NCBI RefSeq assembly: GCF_000143535.2
Contig: NC_037319.1
Span: forward strand, 1,550,001 to 1,614,000
Length of the DNA: 64,000 nucleotides
Direction: 5' to 3'
Source: Botrytis cinerea B05.10
Taxonomy: Eukaryota; Ascomycota; Leotiomycetes; Helotiales; Sclerotiniaceae
Below the pieces are notes generated by a model, which did no database searches, was not told the origin of the DNA, and saw only the letters and a list, made by a program, of their open reading frames with translations. Position 1 is the stretch's first letter. Each line of letters begins with the position of its first letter. Positions 37,057-49,673 of this stretch are shown here, one piece after another. A program made the translations under genes and the position numbers.

Positions 37057-40000
37057 GGATATGCAATACTTTGTAGGTCTTCTTTCTCCCCGCAGAATTC
37101 AGGATCGAGACTGTGTCGTGGATGAATTTACAAACTCGAGCTATCTGCAAAGAATCTTGTATTCTGTGAACGATGATGAGAATGGTCAGTTCATACGTAC
37201 ACTGAGATTCTAGTAACTTATTGAATATCAAGTACGCACTAATAAGTTTTTCTCGTTCTTTTGCGGGTGGAATTTAATTTATCAGTTTAGGGTGAATTTG
37301 CTACTACCGGGAAATTTTTGTTGCATGTCTACAAAATCACTTTTGGATATTGAAAGTACTTTCGGGTTGATTGAGTGAACAATCTGTCAATGTAAGATGG
37401 GCAACAAGCAAATTTTAGCCACTCATGTTGGAGGCAAAAAACCGGTACAGTAAGCAATAAATAGTACATCGGTATATGGAGGACAGTATCAAGTATTTTT
37501 CTGTCGTTCGATAGTTTAGATCCGTAGCTCGATTCCTGAGGTTTCTAGACGTGCAACAAGAACTCTTGCTCTGGAGGCCACTCATATCTGGGACGGCCAC
37601 AATTCCATAAACCCACGACAGCGCTTGGAAAACGGGCGTTTCATACAGATAGTTTGAACCCTACTTGCTGCATCTAAACAAGCCCGACAGTCTGGCTAGC
37701 AGTACTTGGGTGATTTGCAGTGTCTAGTAACTATATATAATTCGCTGGGGGCGACAGTTGATGGTAAAACCGACCTCACTATATTCACTCGAAGTTTTGG
37801 GAAAGTTTTGTTGCATATCTACAAGAGATTTCATCTTTGAAGACTCTCAAATAGTCTGTAACAAATTCCTCAGCCTACCACTCAAAGACACTCGAGTCGA
37901 AAAGTTCTTTTTGAGAGCGCAATGCAGCTAAAAGATTCATTGATACTCAACTAGACAGCACCGCATATGCGGAAGCATACAGTGTTGAACTTAAACTATG
38001 GTCCCGTCCCGTAGTACGCGATTTCAGGTGTACAACAAAATCTCTCCAGCGTGCCCGGAGAAGCAGGGGAGGGGGGCTTCTGCAATCTACAACCCGCTAG
38101 TCATATTGCTATTGGCTAAACCAGTTTCGAAAAGAAGACCGAAGAGAAATACCCTTCAAAGACAGCTAGCTGGAGTAGTAAATAGCCCTAGCAGATTCAG
38201 CAAACTTGCTGGTTACAAACTATAATATGGAACTGCTGCTGATAGCACCTTTGAAACAATAGTGAATACATCCAATCACAATCTTTCAAATATTACTTGA
38301 GAAAATTTGTTGCATATCTGCAAAACATTTCATCTTTGAAAGCCCTTTCAAGGATGATTTTTGTTCTAGATATGCAACATATCTCTTCTCTGTCTTTCTC
38401 GAAGAAGTTTTGTTGCATATCTAAAGTATCACCTTCTAGTCTACGGATCGGGTCCATAGGGTCCTCATTTATACACTAATCATCTGTCTATGTGTACGTC
38501 TCAGCTCTGAGATCGTCTCACGAAGTACTTTTTGGCCTCTGCTACTTTGAGATACATATGCGGAGGAGACAAGGCATTGTTTGGGAGTGGTGTTCGGATT
38601 AGTTTCTTCAGGGAAGCATTTGAAGCGATAGCCCTTGAAGTTGGATGGAGTGTCTATCTACTATTCAAACCTTGAATACCCCGTGTGATATGTTGACTCA
38701 TATACGATGACGTGGAGAAAATTATGTGCCTCAAAGTATCGTTTAGTAAGAGATTGGCTTTCCCACTCTAAAGACTTTTTTACGCATGGATTGAGAAAAC
38801 GGCATAATCTGTAGTGGACTATAGGTAGGTACTTGCTTTACTTTCATCCATTGGTAGTATTAACAGCAATAGTTAATATCAAACTCGTAACAATCTGCCA
38901 TCTAAAAAGTTTTGTTGCATATCTACAAAAAAGAAATCTTCAAAGAGAGACCTACCCAAGTTACAGACAGACACGTAACAAAAATAAAGCCGGTCTTTTT
39001 CTACCTACCTACTTACCTACCTACCCAGTTAGTCAAGCCGACAAAACTCTTCCAGTTGAAAAGAACTTTTTAGTACATTATTTCCTACTAACCAAAATTT
39101 TCTCTTACTGCCCAAAGGCAGTTAAATTTAAGATATGCAACAAAACAAACAAAAAATCATATGCACATTTTTCTGATTGGTTCAGATATGAATATGCTTG
39201 TGATATCTTGAGTAAAGTCAAGAGTTTTGAAGAGAGGACAGTAGAAAATCTGTAAAGAATCGAAGTTAGTCTTCGTTGTAAATATGACCATGTGAAGATC
39301 ATGATGCCATTCAGATATAAAAGAGCTCTTAAGGTTGTCAACCAAGATTAGAACTCTGTGTTAAGACGGCGGAACAACTACGAGGCTTGTAAAATAAAGC
39401 TGTCCAGGTTTAAAATTACTTTTGAAACTTACAGTAAAAAGTCTCTTTGGGAGTATGCACCATTGACATCGATAACTGTGGATCTTATCAAGCTAGTAGC
39501 CTTTTTTTGATCAAAGCTGGCAGAACCATAAACAAAGTATAAAGTCGCTCGCATCCTGAAATCCAATGGGAGTAGCTCAAGCAAGGCTACTCATACATGG
39601 CTTCAAGTCGTTGACCCGAAGAATGCTCCTCTTGTAACTACATCGAACGCATAGTAGAAATTACTTTTGCAGACATGCTACATAACCCTAGCAGGCTCGC
39701 CCAAATTCGATCTCAGAAGTTCAAATGTTACAAATGATAAGACTCGTATTTACATACCAGATATTAAAGGCATTGGTTAAGCCATTTTCCGAGGCTTCTT
39801 AAGAAGTACTTTTTGAAATTCAGATATGCAACAAAACTTCTCAACCCCCAATATTTTCTTACCACCGTAAGTGAAATATCTACAGAAAGAGAGCATATAA
39901 GCATCTCAAATTCCACGACGAGACAAGCAACCTATCCTTGAAGCTATACGAGTCTCCATATATTAGATTTGACAAACTTGAATTCCACCAGGAAGTACTG

Positions 40001-41512
40001 AATTCATCTCTGTAGCCAGAAAACTACATCAATGGACTCGAGGTACTCTGAGTATAAATTGAGAATAGTTGGAAGTTGTCTTTGTTTGAAATTTTGTCCG
40101 GCGTGCATCAGAATTCTCGAGCGCACCCAGGTCGAATCTAGCAATGATAGTTTCCACAGAACACGCATACCAGAAGCTTGAATTCGGGGAGAACACATAA
40201 ATATTCTCTATAGCCTTCTACTGGTGACCTGCCTTCCCCCTGAAAAGACGTTTTGGAGCAAAAACGCGGCGACTTCAAAAGTACTTTTTACTAAATTCAG
40301 ATGTGCAACAAGACCAACTAACCGACTGAGTATACATAGTGTTTAATCAACGTGAAAAATAGAATAGCCTCTCGTAGGAGGAAGTCAAGAAGCTCAAAAT
40401 CAGCCAGGTAGTAGGAATCCCACCTCTGCAACGTACCATCTCCTTAGTACAAAAGTGATTTTAGCTAAAAACCCAACCTCCTAAAAAGTACTTTTTCGCA
40501 AATTTAGATATGCAACAATACTTCTTTACTTCTCGATTTCCTGCCGGGTTGTAGTCAGATGAATGGAGAGGACAACGGGCCATATTGAAATAATTGTGCA
40601 GCTTTTGAACGGATAGTTAAATAGGTATGATCTATTCTGAAGATTACGTAGGTTGTATTCGCCCATGGCATTAACCATGAGGGTGAGTATATTTGAAGAT
40701 GATGCTTGATCAGTATGATAATTGCCCGGAATGAGCTTTCATTGTTTACTTTTCACTTGAAGATGTACATTTCCAGAGCGCGACCGACCGCTTGTTTGTG
40801 AAATGCTAATGCCAGATTGTAGGCCTATCGGGAGCATGGTGAGATATTCTTACTGACAGCAAAACTTCAGAGACGTGTAGGCCTGAAAGCAATTCTCATA
40901 ATATTTTCTTCAAGTACAGTATCAACGTTCCAGATTAATCCATAATATTGACACAACCAGAGACATACCTTGTGTTGACTACTTCTCGCTTGAGAGCGAC
41001 AAACACTTGAAGGATGAGATAAATGTAACTTTCTCACAAGTGCGTAATCTCCACTGACACACAAGGGAAGTATATTGTTCGCCGATATGCCAAAGTAATA
41101 TTTTGGCTAATTTGGGGGTTCGGCTTGTAAATGTAACACTGGACGGCACATACTGCCAAGAGGGTAGTATCGAACGGAATATTGAGGGTAAGATAAACCA
41201 GTTCTTTTGCCCAGCAAAGTACATCATCATATACTTATATTCCGATGGTAATTCGGATACCTCGGACAAGTTGAGATACAGTGAGTGAGGTATCTTTTGA
41301 TTTTGGCGGAAGAGTCCAGATTTCGGTACCACGAATGATTCCCGGCGACAGCAAAAGAAAGAAACGTATGTCAATTTCCCTAACAATTTTCTTGCATCAA
41401 AAAAATACAAATAGTCAGGTGTCAAGTATCGACAGGCTCCCTTTAAAGATTCCGTGGCGTTTGCTTGTGCAAGTGATGGTTATTTTATCTTTTGTTGCAT
41501 ATCTGAAAGTTC
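37057..41512. repeat. Nest of short GTTTTGTTGCATATCT elements, both orientations
   Basis: About 15 copies of the 16-bp core GTTTTGTTGCATATCT or its reverse complement occur here. Direct copies are near 37321, 37801, 38309, 38412, 38912 and 41493. Reverse copies are near 37059, 37395, 37548, 38023, 38368, 39131, 39821, 40300 and 40506. Several carry an AAAAGTACTTTTT palindrome 15-30 bp away (for example 39803, 40278, 40482). Pairs 37805-38041 and 38908-39145 are spaced like ends of MITEs of about 240 bp. No gene with recognisable motifs lies in the tract. I read it as a graveyard of small nonautonomous elements; see findings. Confidence 0.7.
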
Positions 41513-42905
41513 ATCGGAATTATAGCAACGGAGATGGATTGCTGAGTTGAGCTTGGTACAGTGTCTAGAGTATGAAATTCACACGAAATTGATGGTTGAG
41601 GACGGTTAGTGTGATTCTAGATCGCTGGTGTGCTGGCTGCCGGGGAATGCTGAACGTTGTGGTTGTTCCGCCAGCCATGTTGGCTACAACATGAGATCAA
41701 GTCGCACAGCGGTACACAATACAGTACATTATTGACATATCATGTTCACGATGAGAAGTCGTGACCTGACTTAAAGCCCGGTAAAAGCTGCAGATACCGC
41801 ACTTTCAGATGTTCGTTGAAAGTCTAAACCTATGGCTAGGTAGATCCTTAGATACTTGAGGGGAAATGACCAGAAAACTGACGCCAATCCATTACAGGAG
41901 CACTCTTGTACATAATATTAAACTTTTAGTAAATACCAAGCATTTTTGTGGTAAAACCGTGAGTGAACTGTTACATTCGGATTGAGTTCGTTGGTGATCG
42001 ATGCATCAATTCTCTGACTTGTCGACATTTGCGTTGATTAGCTTTCCATGGCTACACAAATGCATATCGAACGCGTGTTAATTGATGTACGGAGGTCTAC
42101 AACGAACCTAGACCTGTGGGTAGCCCAGTGCATTATCGTACCGGTATTTCGAGATTCGCATCGCAACACGCGCTCTGTATCATGCATCTGTACTTCGGCA
42201 TGATATGTACTTTACTTGTGCATCATTGCCATTCATGTACTCGTATCCTCATCAGTGTTCTCCCCGCTATTGACAAGATCCGCATAACTGGCCATTTCGG
42301 TGTTCAACAGATTCGGATCGAGGAGCCTTGGATGTCATTATCAAGACCACCAGTGGACGTCAGTCAGACCTAGGCCACTTCTCGCCCAGAAATGACATCG
42401 ACTGGACCCCTTAATCAATAAACCGCCAGAGAGGTACCCTTTTGTATGTCAAGACTTCTTGAGAACGCAAGGGCCCGTTGATTGCCGACGGATCAAAACC
42501 GAATATAATGACTAAACCGCCAACGACTTTAAGATAGACAAATTTCATTATCAACCGATTTAATAATTTATTGTCTAGAAGTAATAAATCCTTTGTGTGA
42601 AATGCTTTGTTTTGTGGTGAGACCTTATCTTTGCTCCTTGAGAAGAAATTCCGATAAACAGGTGAAGCGAAAGCGGAGTCAGAGCGCCAAAAATAAATAA
42701 TTTGGGGTTTCCCGCAAAGACAACTCGAAAGACTCATTCCACCAATTCCACGGCCTTTATGTATTCTATGAATCTGCGAGTGGCTTGCTATTGATTATTC
42801 GGATCCGAAATCATTTTGCCCCCGGTACCATCTATATCGAAGTCTTATATCAACCTCAATTCGAGGTTTCTTCAGACTCCACACAGTGACTCAAGGACGA
42901 GAACA
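41513..42905. other. Spacer and FSF1 promoter
   Basis: A 1.4-kb stretch with short frames lacking motifs on both strands. The FSF1 leader is expected in the last 100-200 bp. Confidence 0.5.
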
Positions 42906-44146
42906 ATGTCTGCCTCTCTCCCAGGCAATCGAGAATTACCCGCTTCCCAGTATGATCTCAGCACATACTGGGGACGAGTGATGCATTCTGCGGCCATTTC
43001 AGACCCTAGGTGAGGAGGAATTTGTTGTGTGTTTCCACCAAAAAGGTGCCCACACTTTCTTTCACAGACACTCCATCATGGCCGTTGTGAGGTATGCAAT
43101 AGTATATGCTGACGATGAAATAGAACATTGTTGGTAAACAGTGCCGGATTGGAGCATGCGAAAAGTCTCATTTCGAGTTACAAACAGGGGAAGATTCATG
43201 AGATGACTCCGGAGTTATGGAATGCGAAAAAGATTGTCGATTCAACATTACATCCAGGTACGTGAGATTCCGCAAAAGTACTGACTGGATGGAAGGCTCA
43301 TATTACTAGATACTGGCTCTCCAGTTTTCCTTCCATTTCGAATGTCATGCTTCGTTTTATCAAACTTGGTAGTCACAGCAGGAATGCTTACACCAGGATT
43401 GGGAGTAAGCTCTTCCAGAAGCTCTATAGAGATATCCCATTGCTGACAGCTGGCAGACGACAGGAACATTGTTATGGCAAATTACAAATCAGTCTCTTAA
43501 CGTGGCTATCAACAATGCCAACGCCAACAAATCCACACCTCTCTCAACCTCAAAAATTGCACAATCTTACTTTCTCGCAGTCGGAGCTTCCTGCTCTGTT
43601 GCACTTGGTCTCAATGCTCTTGTTCCAAGATTAAAGAAAGTTAGCCCAGGCACCAAGATGATTCTTGGAAGATTGGTACCATTCGCTGCCGTTGCAAGTG
43701 CTGGAGCATTGAATGTTTTCTTGATGCGAGGAGAAGAAATTAGAAAAGGCATTGATGTCTATCCAGTTCTATCAGAATCGGATAAGGTAAAGCTTGCAGC
43801 AGAGGGTAAATCTGAATCCGAGGTTGCTTCATTGGGCAAGAGCAAGAAAGCAGCCACTATTGCCGTCTCGGAGACAGCTATCAGTCGAGTTTTGAACAGT
43901 TCTCCAATTATGGTGATTCCAGCTTTAATTTTGGTGAGATTACAGAAGAAGCAGTTTCTCATTAGAAATCCTAGACTCACACTACCAATCAATCTGGGTC
44001 TTATTCTTGGTACTAGTCTGTTCGCTTTACCTCTAGCTCTAGCAGCCTTCCCTCAACGCCAAAGCGTAGATGCATCAACGTTAGAGGAGGAATTCTGGGG
44101 CAAGGGCGGAGAGGGTGGAAAGGTGGTTTTCAACAGAGGAATATGA
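42906..44146 (+). CDS. FSF1: Sideroflexin Fsf1, mitochondrial transporter
   Basis: Four exons (42906-43009, 43124-43257, 43310-43404 and 43457-44146) encode 340 aa. Sideroflexins sit in the inner mitochondrial membrane; the animal proteins carry serine for one-carbon metabolism, and Fsf1 is the yeast member. The family signature HPDTGSPVFLPFRMSCF is split over exons 2 and 3. The second conserved block TLLWQITNQSLNVAINNANAN and the ...GRLVPFAAVASAGALNVFLMR segment follow, with about five membrane helices. The start is chosen because SQYDLSTYWGRVMH just after it aligns with the expected N-terminus of the family. The fourth exon joins at GLG-TTGTLLW, which needs the acceptor ending at 43456 rather than the next AG 7 bp later. 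Confidence 0.94.
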
Positions 44147-44151
44147 AGACA

Positions 44152-44514
44152 TCATTGAATGACTCGAATTTTACATTTCCAAGACATAATTCGGCTTTGT
44201 TCAACCACTATCTCCAAAGGTCCATTATGCGGCTCGAGTTCTATTTTAACCCCACCGAGAGATCTACTGGCGGGATATTGATTAAAGAAAGCATAGAGCA
44301 TGGCGTTCATGGCTGCACCGCGCAGAATCCCAATACCAATAGATGACAACACAAATAACACATAAATCAAAATTCAGCCGTGGCTGTACAAGTTTTTCGC
44401 TTCTCACCCCTTCTTGAAATAAGTATCTCGTGGCACGTGACTATCGACTCCAAGACCAGCGGGATCCCCTTGTGCGTCGATCACACATCCCGCACGACCA
44501 TTAAATTGGTTCAT
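44152..44514 (-). CDS. Possible small gene, model unresolved
   Basis: On the minus strand an ATG at 44514 opens MNQFNGRAGCVIDAQGDPAG and continues protein-like to FKKG before a stop (37 codons). A GTGAG donor lies at the stop. Further on, a frame ending at 44152 reads AMNAMLYAFFNQYPASRSLGG, preceded by a GGTGCAG acceptor. The two parts look like exons of one small protein, but the phases do not agree with this donor and acceptor. Either a different donor is used, or only the first frame is translated, or this is decayed. It overlaps the 3' flank of FSF1. Confidence 0.3.
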
Positions 44515-46864
44515 GAGCACGGATTTTTATATCTATATCGCAGCCGTTCTCTCTAGAATTGTTTCGGACATTCATTCGAAACTCAAACTCATGTGAGTAC
44601 AGCAAGTAATCTTTTCTGTTCGCGTCTATCCCGAGAAACAAGTTGCAATGATGATCCCTCCATACCTCGCCTATGACAATTGCCACTTAAGATAAAGAAG
44701 ATCGAGGGGGGGGTTTTATCAAGCGGATGATTTACGAAGTAGAACAATGGATGGAAATTCTAGTGGCAACAACTGTCCAGAAAAGTAAAAAAGATTGAAC
44801 CAGTTTGGAATCTGGATGGATGAAAAGAAATACTGCGTGATGCAAAAATAACTTCTATTACTCTTATGGGCTTAAGGATTTTCTCAATCTAACATATATA
44901 TATATATATATATATATTCCAATAATGTGACCGTGTTGGCTTTCCTTGGGCTGAGTTTTTCTGAGCAGTGGGCTTGTGCGATTGTTTTTTTTTTTCTTTC
45001 TTTCTTTGTGAAGCGTGATGACAGGACTTATTAGACTTGGATCATGCATCCATCAAGTCAATCAAAGTGAGAATAATGGGGGGTTGGTTGCACTGATAAA
45101 GGATTGGCCAGCATGAATGAATCGGAAGGCTTTTGGATGAATTCAAGGGGGGGCTACCGGCTTTTCTCAGAAGTGTTTTGAGTGATGTGATGTGATGTGA
45201 GTGACTAGATGTGTGAATGGAAGGGCTTTCTTCCCCACAGAAAAAGTCCTAATGTTCTCGGGGTAGGTAAGATGGCTAGATGGCCAGATGGCTAAGATTA
45301 CTCGTGGCATGCAGAAAGGGCTTGCAAGTTGCAGCCCGCACCGTACCTAGTATGTATGTACCTAGGTATATTTGAGAATGGAGAGGTCGCTCGCTATCCC
45401 GCATCATGACAGGACGTGTGATACAGGGGAGAGGGAAGGGGAGAGGGAAGGGGAAGGGGAAGGGGAAGGGGGAGGGGGAGGGAAGGGGAAATAAAAATAA
45501 AAATAAAAATGGAAATGGAAATGGAAATGGCGGATAAACCATCTCCATACTTATTAGGTGTATACACATGATAGTAGCGTGAAAGGGTTAACTCTCTTGG
45601 GACACAAGCTTTGCGACTTGGAAGAACCGGAATGGCAAGGAGGGGAATGAATGATACGTACTTTGTGAGTCGGATGTGGGTGTATGTGGAGGAAGACCAA
45701 TACATACCTACACAAAGAGTGAACGGGTGAGAAAAACACCACCTGCTTATTACTATCTAGGGCGCGAGGGACATGTGTAGATCAGATAGATCACAGCAGG
45801 TATTATAACAAGAGAGGTCAATTACATGTCAACGAGTCAATGGTATCAATTAATACACTCCACGGTTCGACCTCATTTTCTCCATGTCTACTAAAGAATC
45901 CCTCCCTCAATCACGAGCGGGCGAGTGAAGTGAGCGAGTGAATCGAGATACGTCCCTCCCTAGTCTTCCTCGTCCGGAGCAGGCACAATCCATCATTTGA
46001 TAGAGACGGGCCAGAAACAGGCACTTTTCTTTGACCATTCATTGGACGGCTCAAGATGTGGTCGTTTTTCATGGCGAAAAAACGAGGGAAGAAATGATGC
46101 AGCAGGAGAGGGAGAGGGAGAGGGAGAGGGAGAGAAGGAGAACAAGAGAGAAGGAAAGTGGACCAATGGGACCTTCGTCATGTTCATCGATCCAACGTGC
46201 AGTTATCATTATACTTTGACGAGTACAGTAGTCGCAGGATTAGCAGGAATAGTCGTAGTAATAGTAATAATAGTAATAAATAGTACGAGTAGTGTAGTGT
46301 AGCAGTGGAACAAACCAAAAGAATTCACCACCCAACCCAAATCAATTCCTTTACTGGAAAATCATACCTGCTAGTCATAAGCGATCTTGAACCACCCGCA
46401 AGAAACCCCAGTGCCATCAGGTTCAGAAAACTCGAAAGAAGTTCTTATTTCTAATTCTCGCAGAACAACCCAACTGTATTGGAGAAATTCAACAAGATTT
46501 GCTTGCATTTGGAATATTAACTCTCCAAAACCGCCTCTCACGTCAATACAATCAACTCTCTTTCGAGAAATGTCGCGTATCTGACATTTCGAACCCAGCG
46601 CGATACGGTCGGAAAGATAGAAAGAATTACCTTTGACCATCACCCATCATCCACTTCCAACGTCAACCGTCAACTCCTTCATACATCATCGCGCATTCAT
46701 TCTTCAAGACAGCGTTCAACTCATACTCTACAATATTACGCTCGATGGTCTGATCCTTCTGATCTCGAGAATTCGTCTTAATCATCCAAATACTTCAAGA
46801 AGTTGGACGTGATAAAGTCTGAGCCCACCCCAGGGTCGAAACGATTACTTCCTGCCATTGTGCC
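44515..46864. other. Spacer rich in simple repeats
   Basis: No gene is seen. Runs of poly-AT (44891-44917), AGGGGA repeats (45425-45490), AATAAA/AATGGA (45490-45530) and GGAGAG (46106-46136) explain the low-complexity frames here. The kinase leader lies at the right end, including CT-rich stretches near 46655-46790. Confidence 0.55.
45425..45530. repeat. Purine-rich AGGGGA / AAAATA / ATGGAA tandem runs
   Basis: Consecutive 6-bp units of three kinds: GGGGAA about seven copies with variants, AAATAA about three, and ATGGAA about three. Confidence 0.85.
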
Positions 46865-49150
46865 ATGTCGACTCCATCGACGTTACCTCCCCATCATCCC
46901 AATTACGGATACTCACACCATCAGAATTATCAATCAAACCACCAGTATCGGGCGAGCAATAGCCTGTTGAACGGAAATAGCCGTCTGGGCACCTCCTACA
47001 CCCTTCCGACCAACTCGTCGAGTAATAGCACGTCGTCGAGTGTAGCTCCTCCTCCAAAGTTGACTCAAATACCCTCGCACCCTGCGAAACCCGAGTCTAA
47101 AAAGTCTCCAAAAAAGCCCGCAGCCATGGTTTCTACCTCATCGCAAGCGCCTCCCCCGCACAAGAAACAAAGATCGAAGGAGAGACAGCCAGACTGGGAT
47201 AAATTCTACGAGAATGGTTTACCCAAAGAGGTAATTGTCATCGATAGTTCTGAATCCCCAGAACCATCGTTGGGCATTTCCTCGCATATTCAAGCCAATA
47301 ATTCTGTCGTGGCAGCGACTAATGGCCATGCGGCGAAGAAGAGAAAACGCAATGATGCATATGATCCCGTATACCAACTTGACCCCTCGATCGATCCGAG
47401 TCCACACTACAAATCAGAATCGGGTTCTGGTTCCACGATATCCACCGATCGCACAACATCAGCAATTCATACAACCGCCGCTACATCCCTTGGTTCACAT
47501 TCATCTAATGGGCAAAATGGGTACGAGGCTGCAGAAGCTATAGGGCAGAAGAGGAAAAGGACCAATACTCGGTTGCAGATTGCCAATGAAGCCAAGAGGA
47601 AAGAATTAGAAATCAATGGGGATGCATTTACCAACTACATACCACCTCCTAAGCCTCCAATAAAATCTCGCGATGTCCCAGTACGACCGATTGCGGATGT
47701 AAGTCTTGCTACTTCCCACAGTACGATCGAAAGCTAACATATGTGGAAGAACTCTTATACCAAGAATACCAAAATCGACGATGACGACGGACATTATATT
47801 GTCGTTCCAGAAACGAATCTAACAGCACAATGTAAGTTTCCATGGGTCAATCCAGTACCTTCTACAGACTAATAAGAAATCAGACCAGGTTCAAAAATTA
47901 CTTGGTCAAGGAACCTTTGGAAAGGTTGTACAAGCTAAAGATCTTCAAAATGATAAATGTGTTGCTATCAAGATCATTCGCTCTGTGCAGAAATATCGGG
48001 ATGCTTCGAAAATCGAGTTACGAGTCCTCTCAACACTCAAAGCAAATGATCGTGAGAACCGGAACAGATGTATACATCTACGGGATTGTTTCGATTACAG
48101 AGGTCATATATGTATAGTCATGGATCTTTTGGGGCAGAGTGTGTTCGATTTCTTGAAGGGCAATTCCTTCGTACCCTTTCCCAATTCTCAGATTCAACAT
48201 TTTGCGCGACAGTTATTTACGAGCGTTGCCTGTAAGTATCTCGCCGTCAATTAAAAGCCACGGGCTAACATTGGACCAGTTCTCCACGACTTAAACTTAA
48301 TCCACACAGATCTCAAGCCGGAGAATATCTTATTATGCAACAGTGCATATCAAGCTTTTACATACAGCCGCAAAATTCCTTCTTCTTCAAGTACAGTCAC
48401 CCGGCAAGCGGCACAGCGGAAAGTTCTTCTGGATACAGAAATTCGACTCATTGATTTTGGTTCCGCAACCTTTCAGGATGAATATCACTCATCTGTCGTA
48501 TCCACACGACACTACCGAGCTCCTGAGATTATTCTTGGTCTGGGTTGGTCTTTCCCATGCGATATCTGGAGTATTGGATGCATACTTGTCGAATTCTTCA
48601 CGGGAGACGCCCTTTTCCAAACACACGACAATCTGGAGCATTTGGCCATGATGGAAGCCGTAGTCGATAAAAAAATAGATAGCCATCTCGTTCAACAAGT
48701 CAACACCATGGCAAAACGAAATGGAGGAAATCCAGCACAAAAGTGAGTGATCCATAATCTTCCTTGGAGAGTATATATACTGACGTAATTTTTTCAGATA
48801 TTTCAAGCGCTTAAGACTTGAATACCCATCTGCTGACACCACAAGGGCTTCACGGAGATTTGTGAAGGCGATGAAACCCTTACATGTAAGTTATTCCAAA
48901 TATCCCTTAGCAACCATTACTAATAAAATTATAGGAAATCATTAAGGATCAGTCGAAATTTAGCAAGAATTTCCTGGATCTACTGAGAAAGATATTTGTC
49001 TATGATCCAAACGAACGTATTACAGCCAAGGAGGCGCTTCAACACCCGTGGTTTAAGGAAGCCGCAACAGCAGATGATGGTACGGAAGCAGCGAAAATTA
49101 GACTACAGAGGCAAAGCGGAACATTTGTAGCGCCACAGAGGCATCATTGA
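46865..49150 (+). CDS. lkh1: LAMMER-family dual-specificity kinase (Lkh1/Kns1/CLK)
   Basis: Six exons give 676 aa: 46865-47698, 47750-47831, 47884-48231, 48280-48742, 48798-48885 and 48935-49150. The LAMMER family phosphorylates SR-type splicing factors and affects growth and morphology. The signature EHLAMME stands in subdomain X of the catalytic domain. The glycine loop is [11 protein letters not shown], the ATP lysine is in VAIKII, the catalytic loop is [10 protein letters not shown] and the magnesium motif is DFGSA, followed by [11 protein letters not shown]. The first 310 residues are disordered and basic with a KKRKR motif, a likely nuclear signal. Exon joins keep frame throughout; the six-exon structure was set by GT-AG sites and the kinase pattern. 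The C-terminus ends PQRHH. Confidence 0.95.
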
Positions 49151-49673
49151 GCGATTAATGAACGATGACGGCGTACATGGCATGGAGCATGGGGATATCT
49201 TTTTACTCTACACTATTTGTTTAGTTTAGCAGCGGATCGCGGTGGTAATGACTTTTGTATTATTTTACATAAATATTCTGCTCCCAGAAACAATCTGGGC
49301 GTCTTGATTACTTTCAGAAAATAGACACAGGATGGAGTTCTAGCATGTTAGCACTCAACTTATTATAATGTTGGGAGCATCGTTGGTTTCAAAATGAATT
49401 TCATCACATAGGTTTTTAATAAATACCTAGTACATAACACCATTTGGAGGTTTACTTTTCTCGAGTGTTTTTGAGTGAAGATTATTAGAGTGCATGCTAG
49501 AATATAGGTTTTGTTCACAGCCAAGTTTTTGATATTGAATGCTATATGATGCGGTCTCGGCCACCGTAAATTTTATGAAATCCGTCATAATTTTCTACCA
49601 GTACCTACATTTATTTGATCATCAATTCTGTAACTGCAACAAGAATATGAAGTGAACATTTGCTTCCAGCTTA
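49151..49673. other. Spacer between kinase and TRZ1
   Basis: About 520 bp of AT-rich sequence, holding the kinase 3' UTR and the TRZ1 promoter. No gene. Confidence 0.5.

Noticed and set aside
37998..39255. Frames sharing FVAYLQ segments
   Set aside because: The shared residues come from translating the repeated GTTTTGTTGCATATCT core, not from related proteins.
41080..41290. Plus-strand frame VYCSPICQSNILANLG followed by LDGTYCQEGSIERNIEG, slightly like a cyanovirin-type domain
   Set aside because: Too short and the likeness is weak; no start exon or splice partner found.
42411..42737. A 108-aa minus-strand frame upstream of FSF1
   Set aside because: No recognisable motif, lies in the promoter region, and codon pattern looks random.
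46000..46302. A 101-aa frame with an acidic GEGEGEGE run and a hydrophobic end
   Set aside because: Built from the GGAGAG and AGTAAT microsatellites; no motif and no conserved look.
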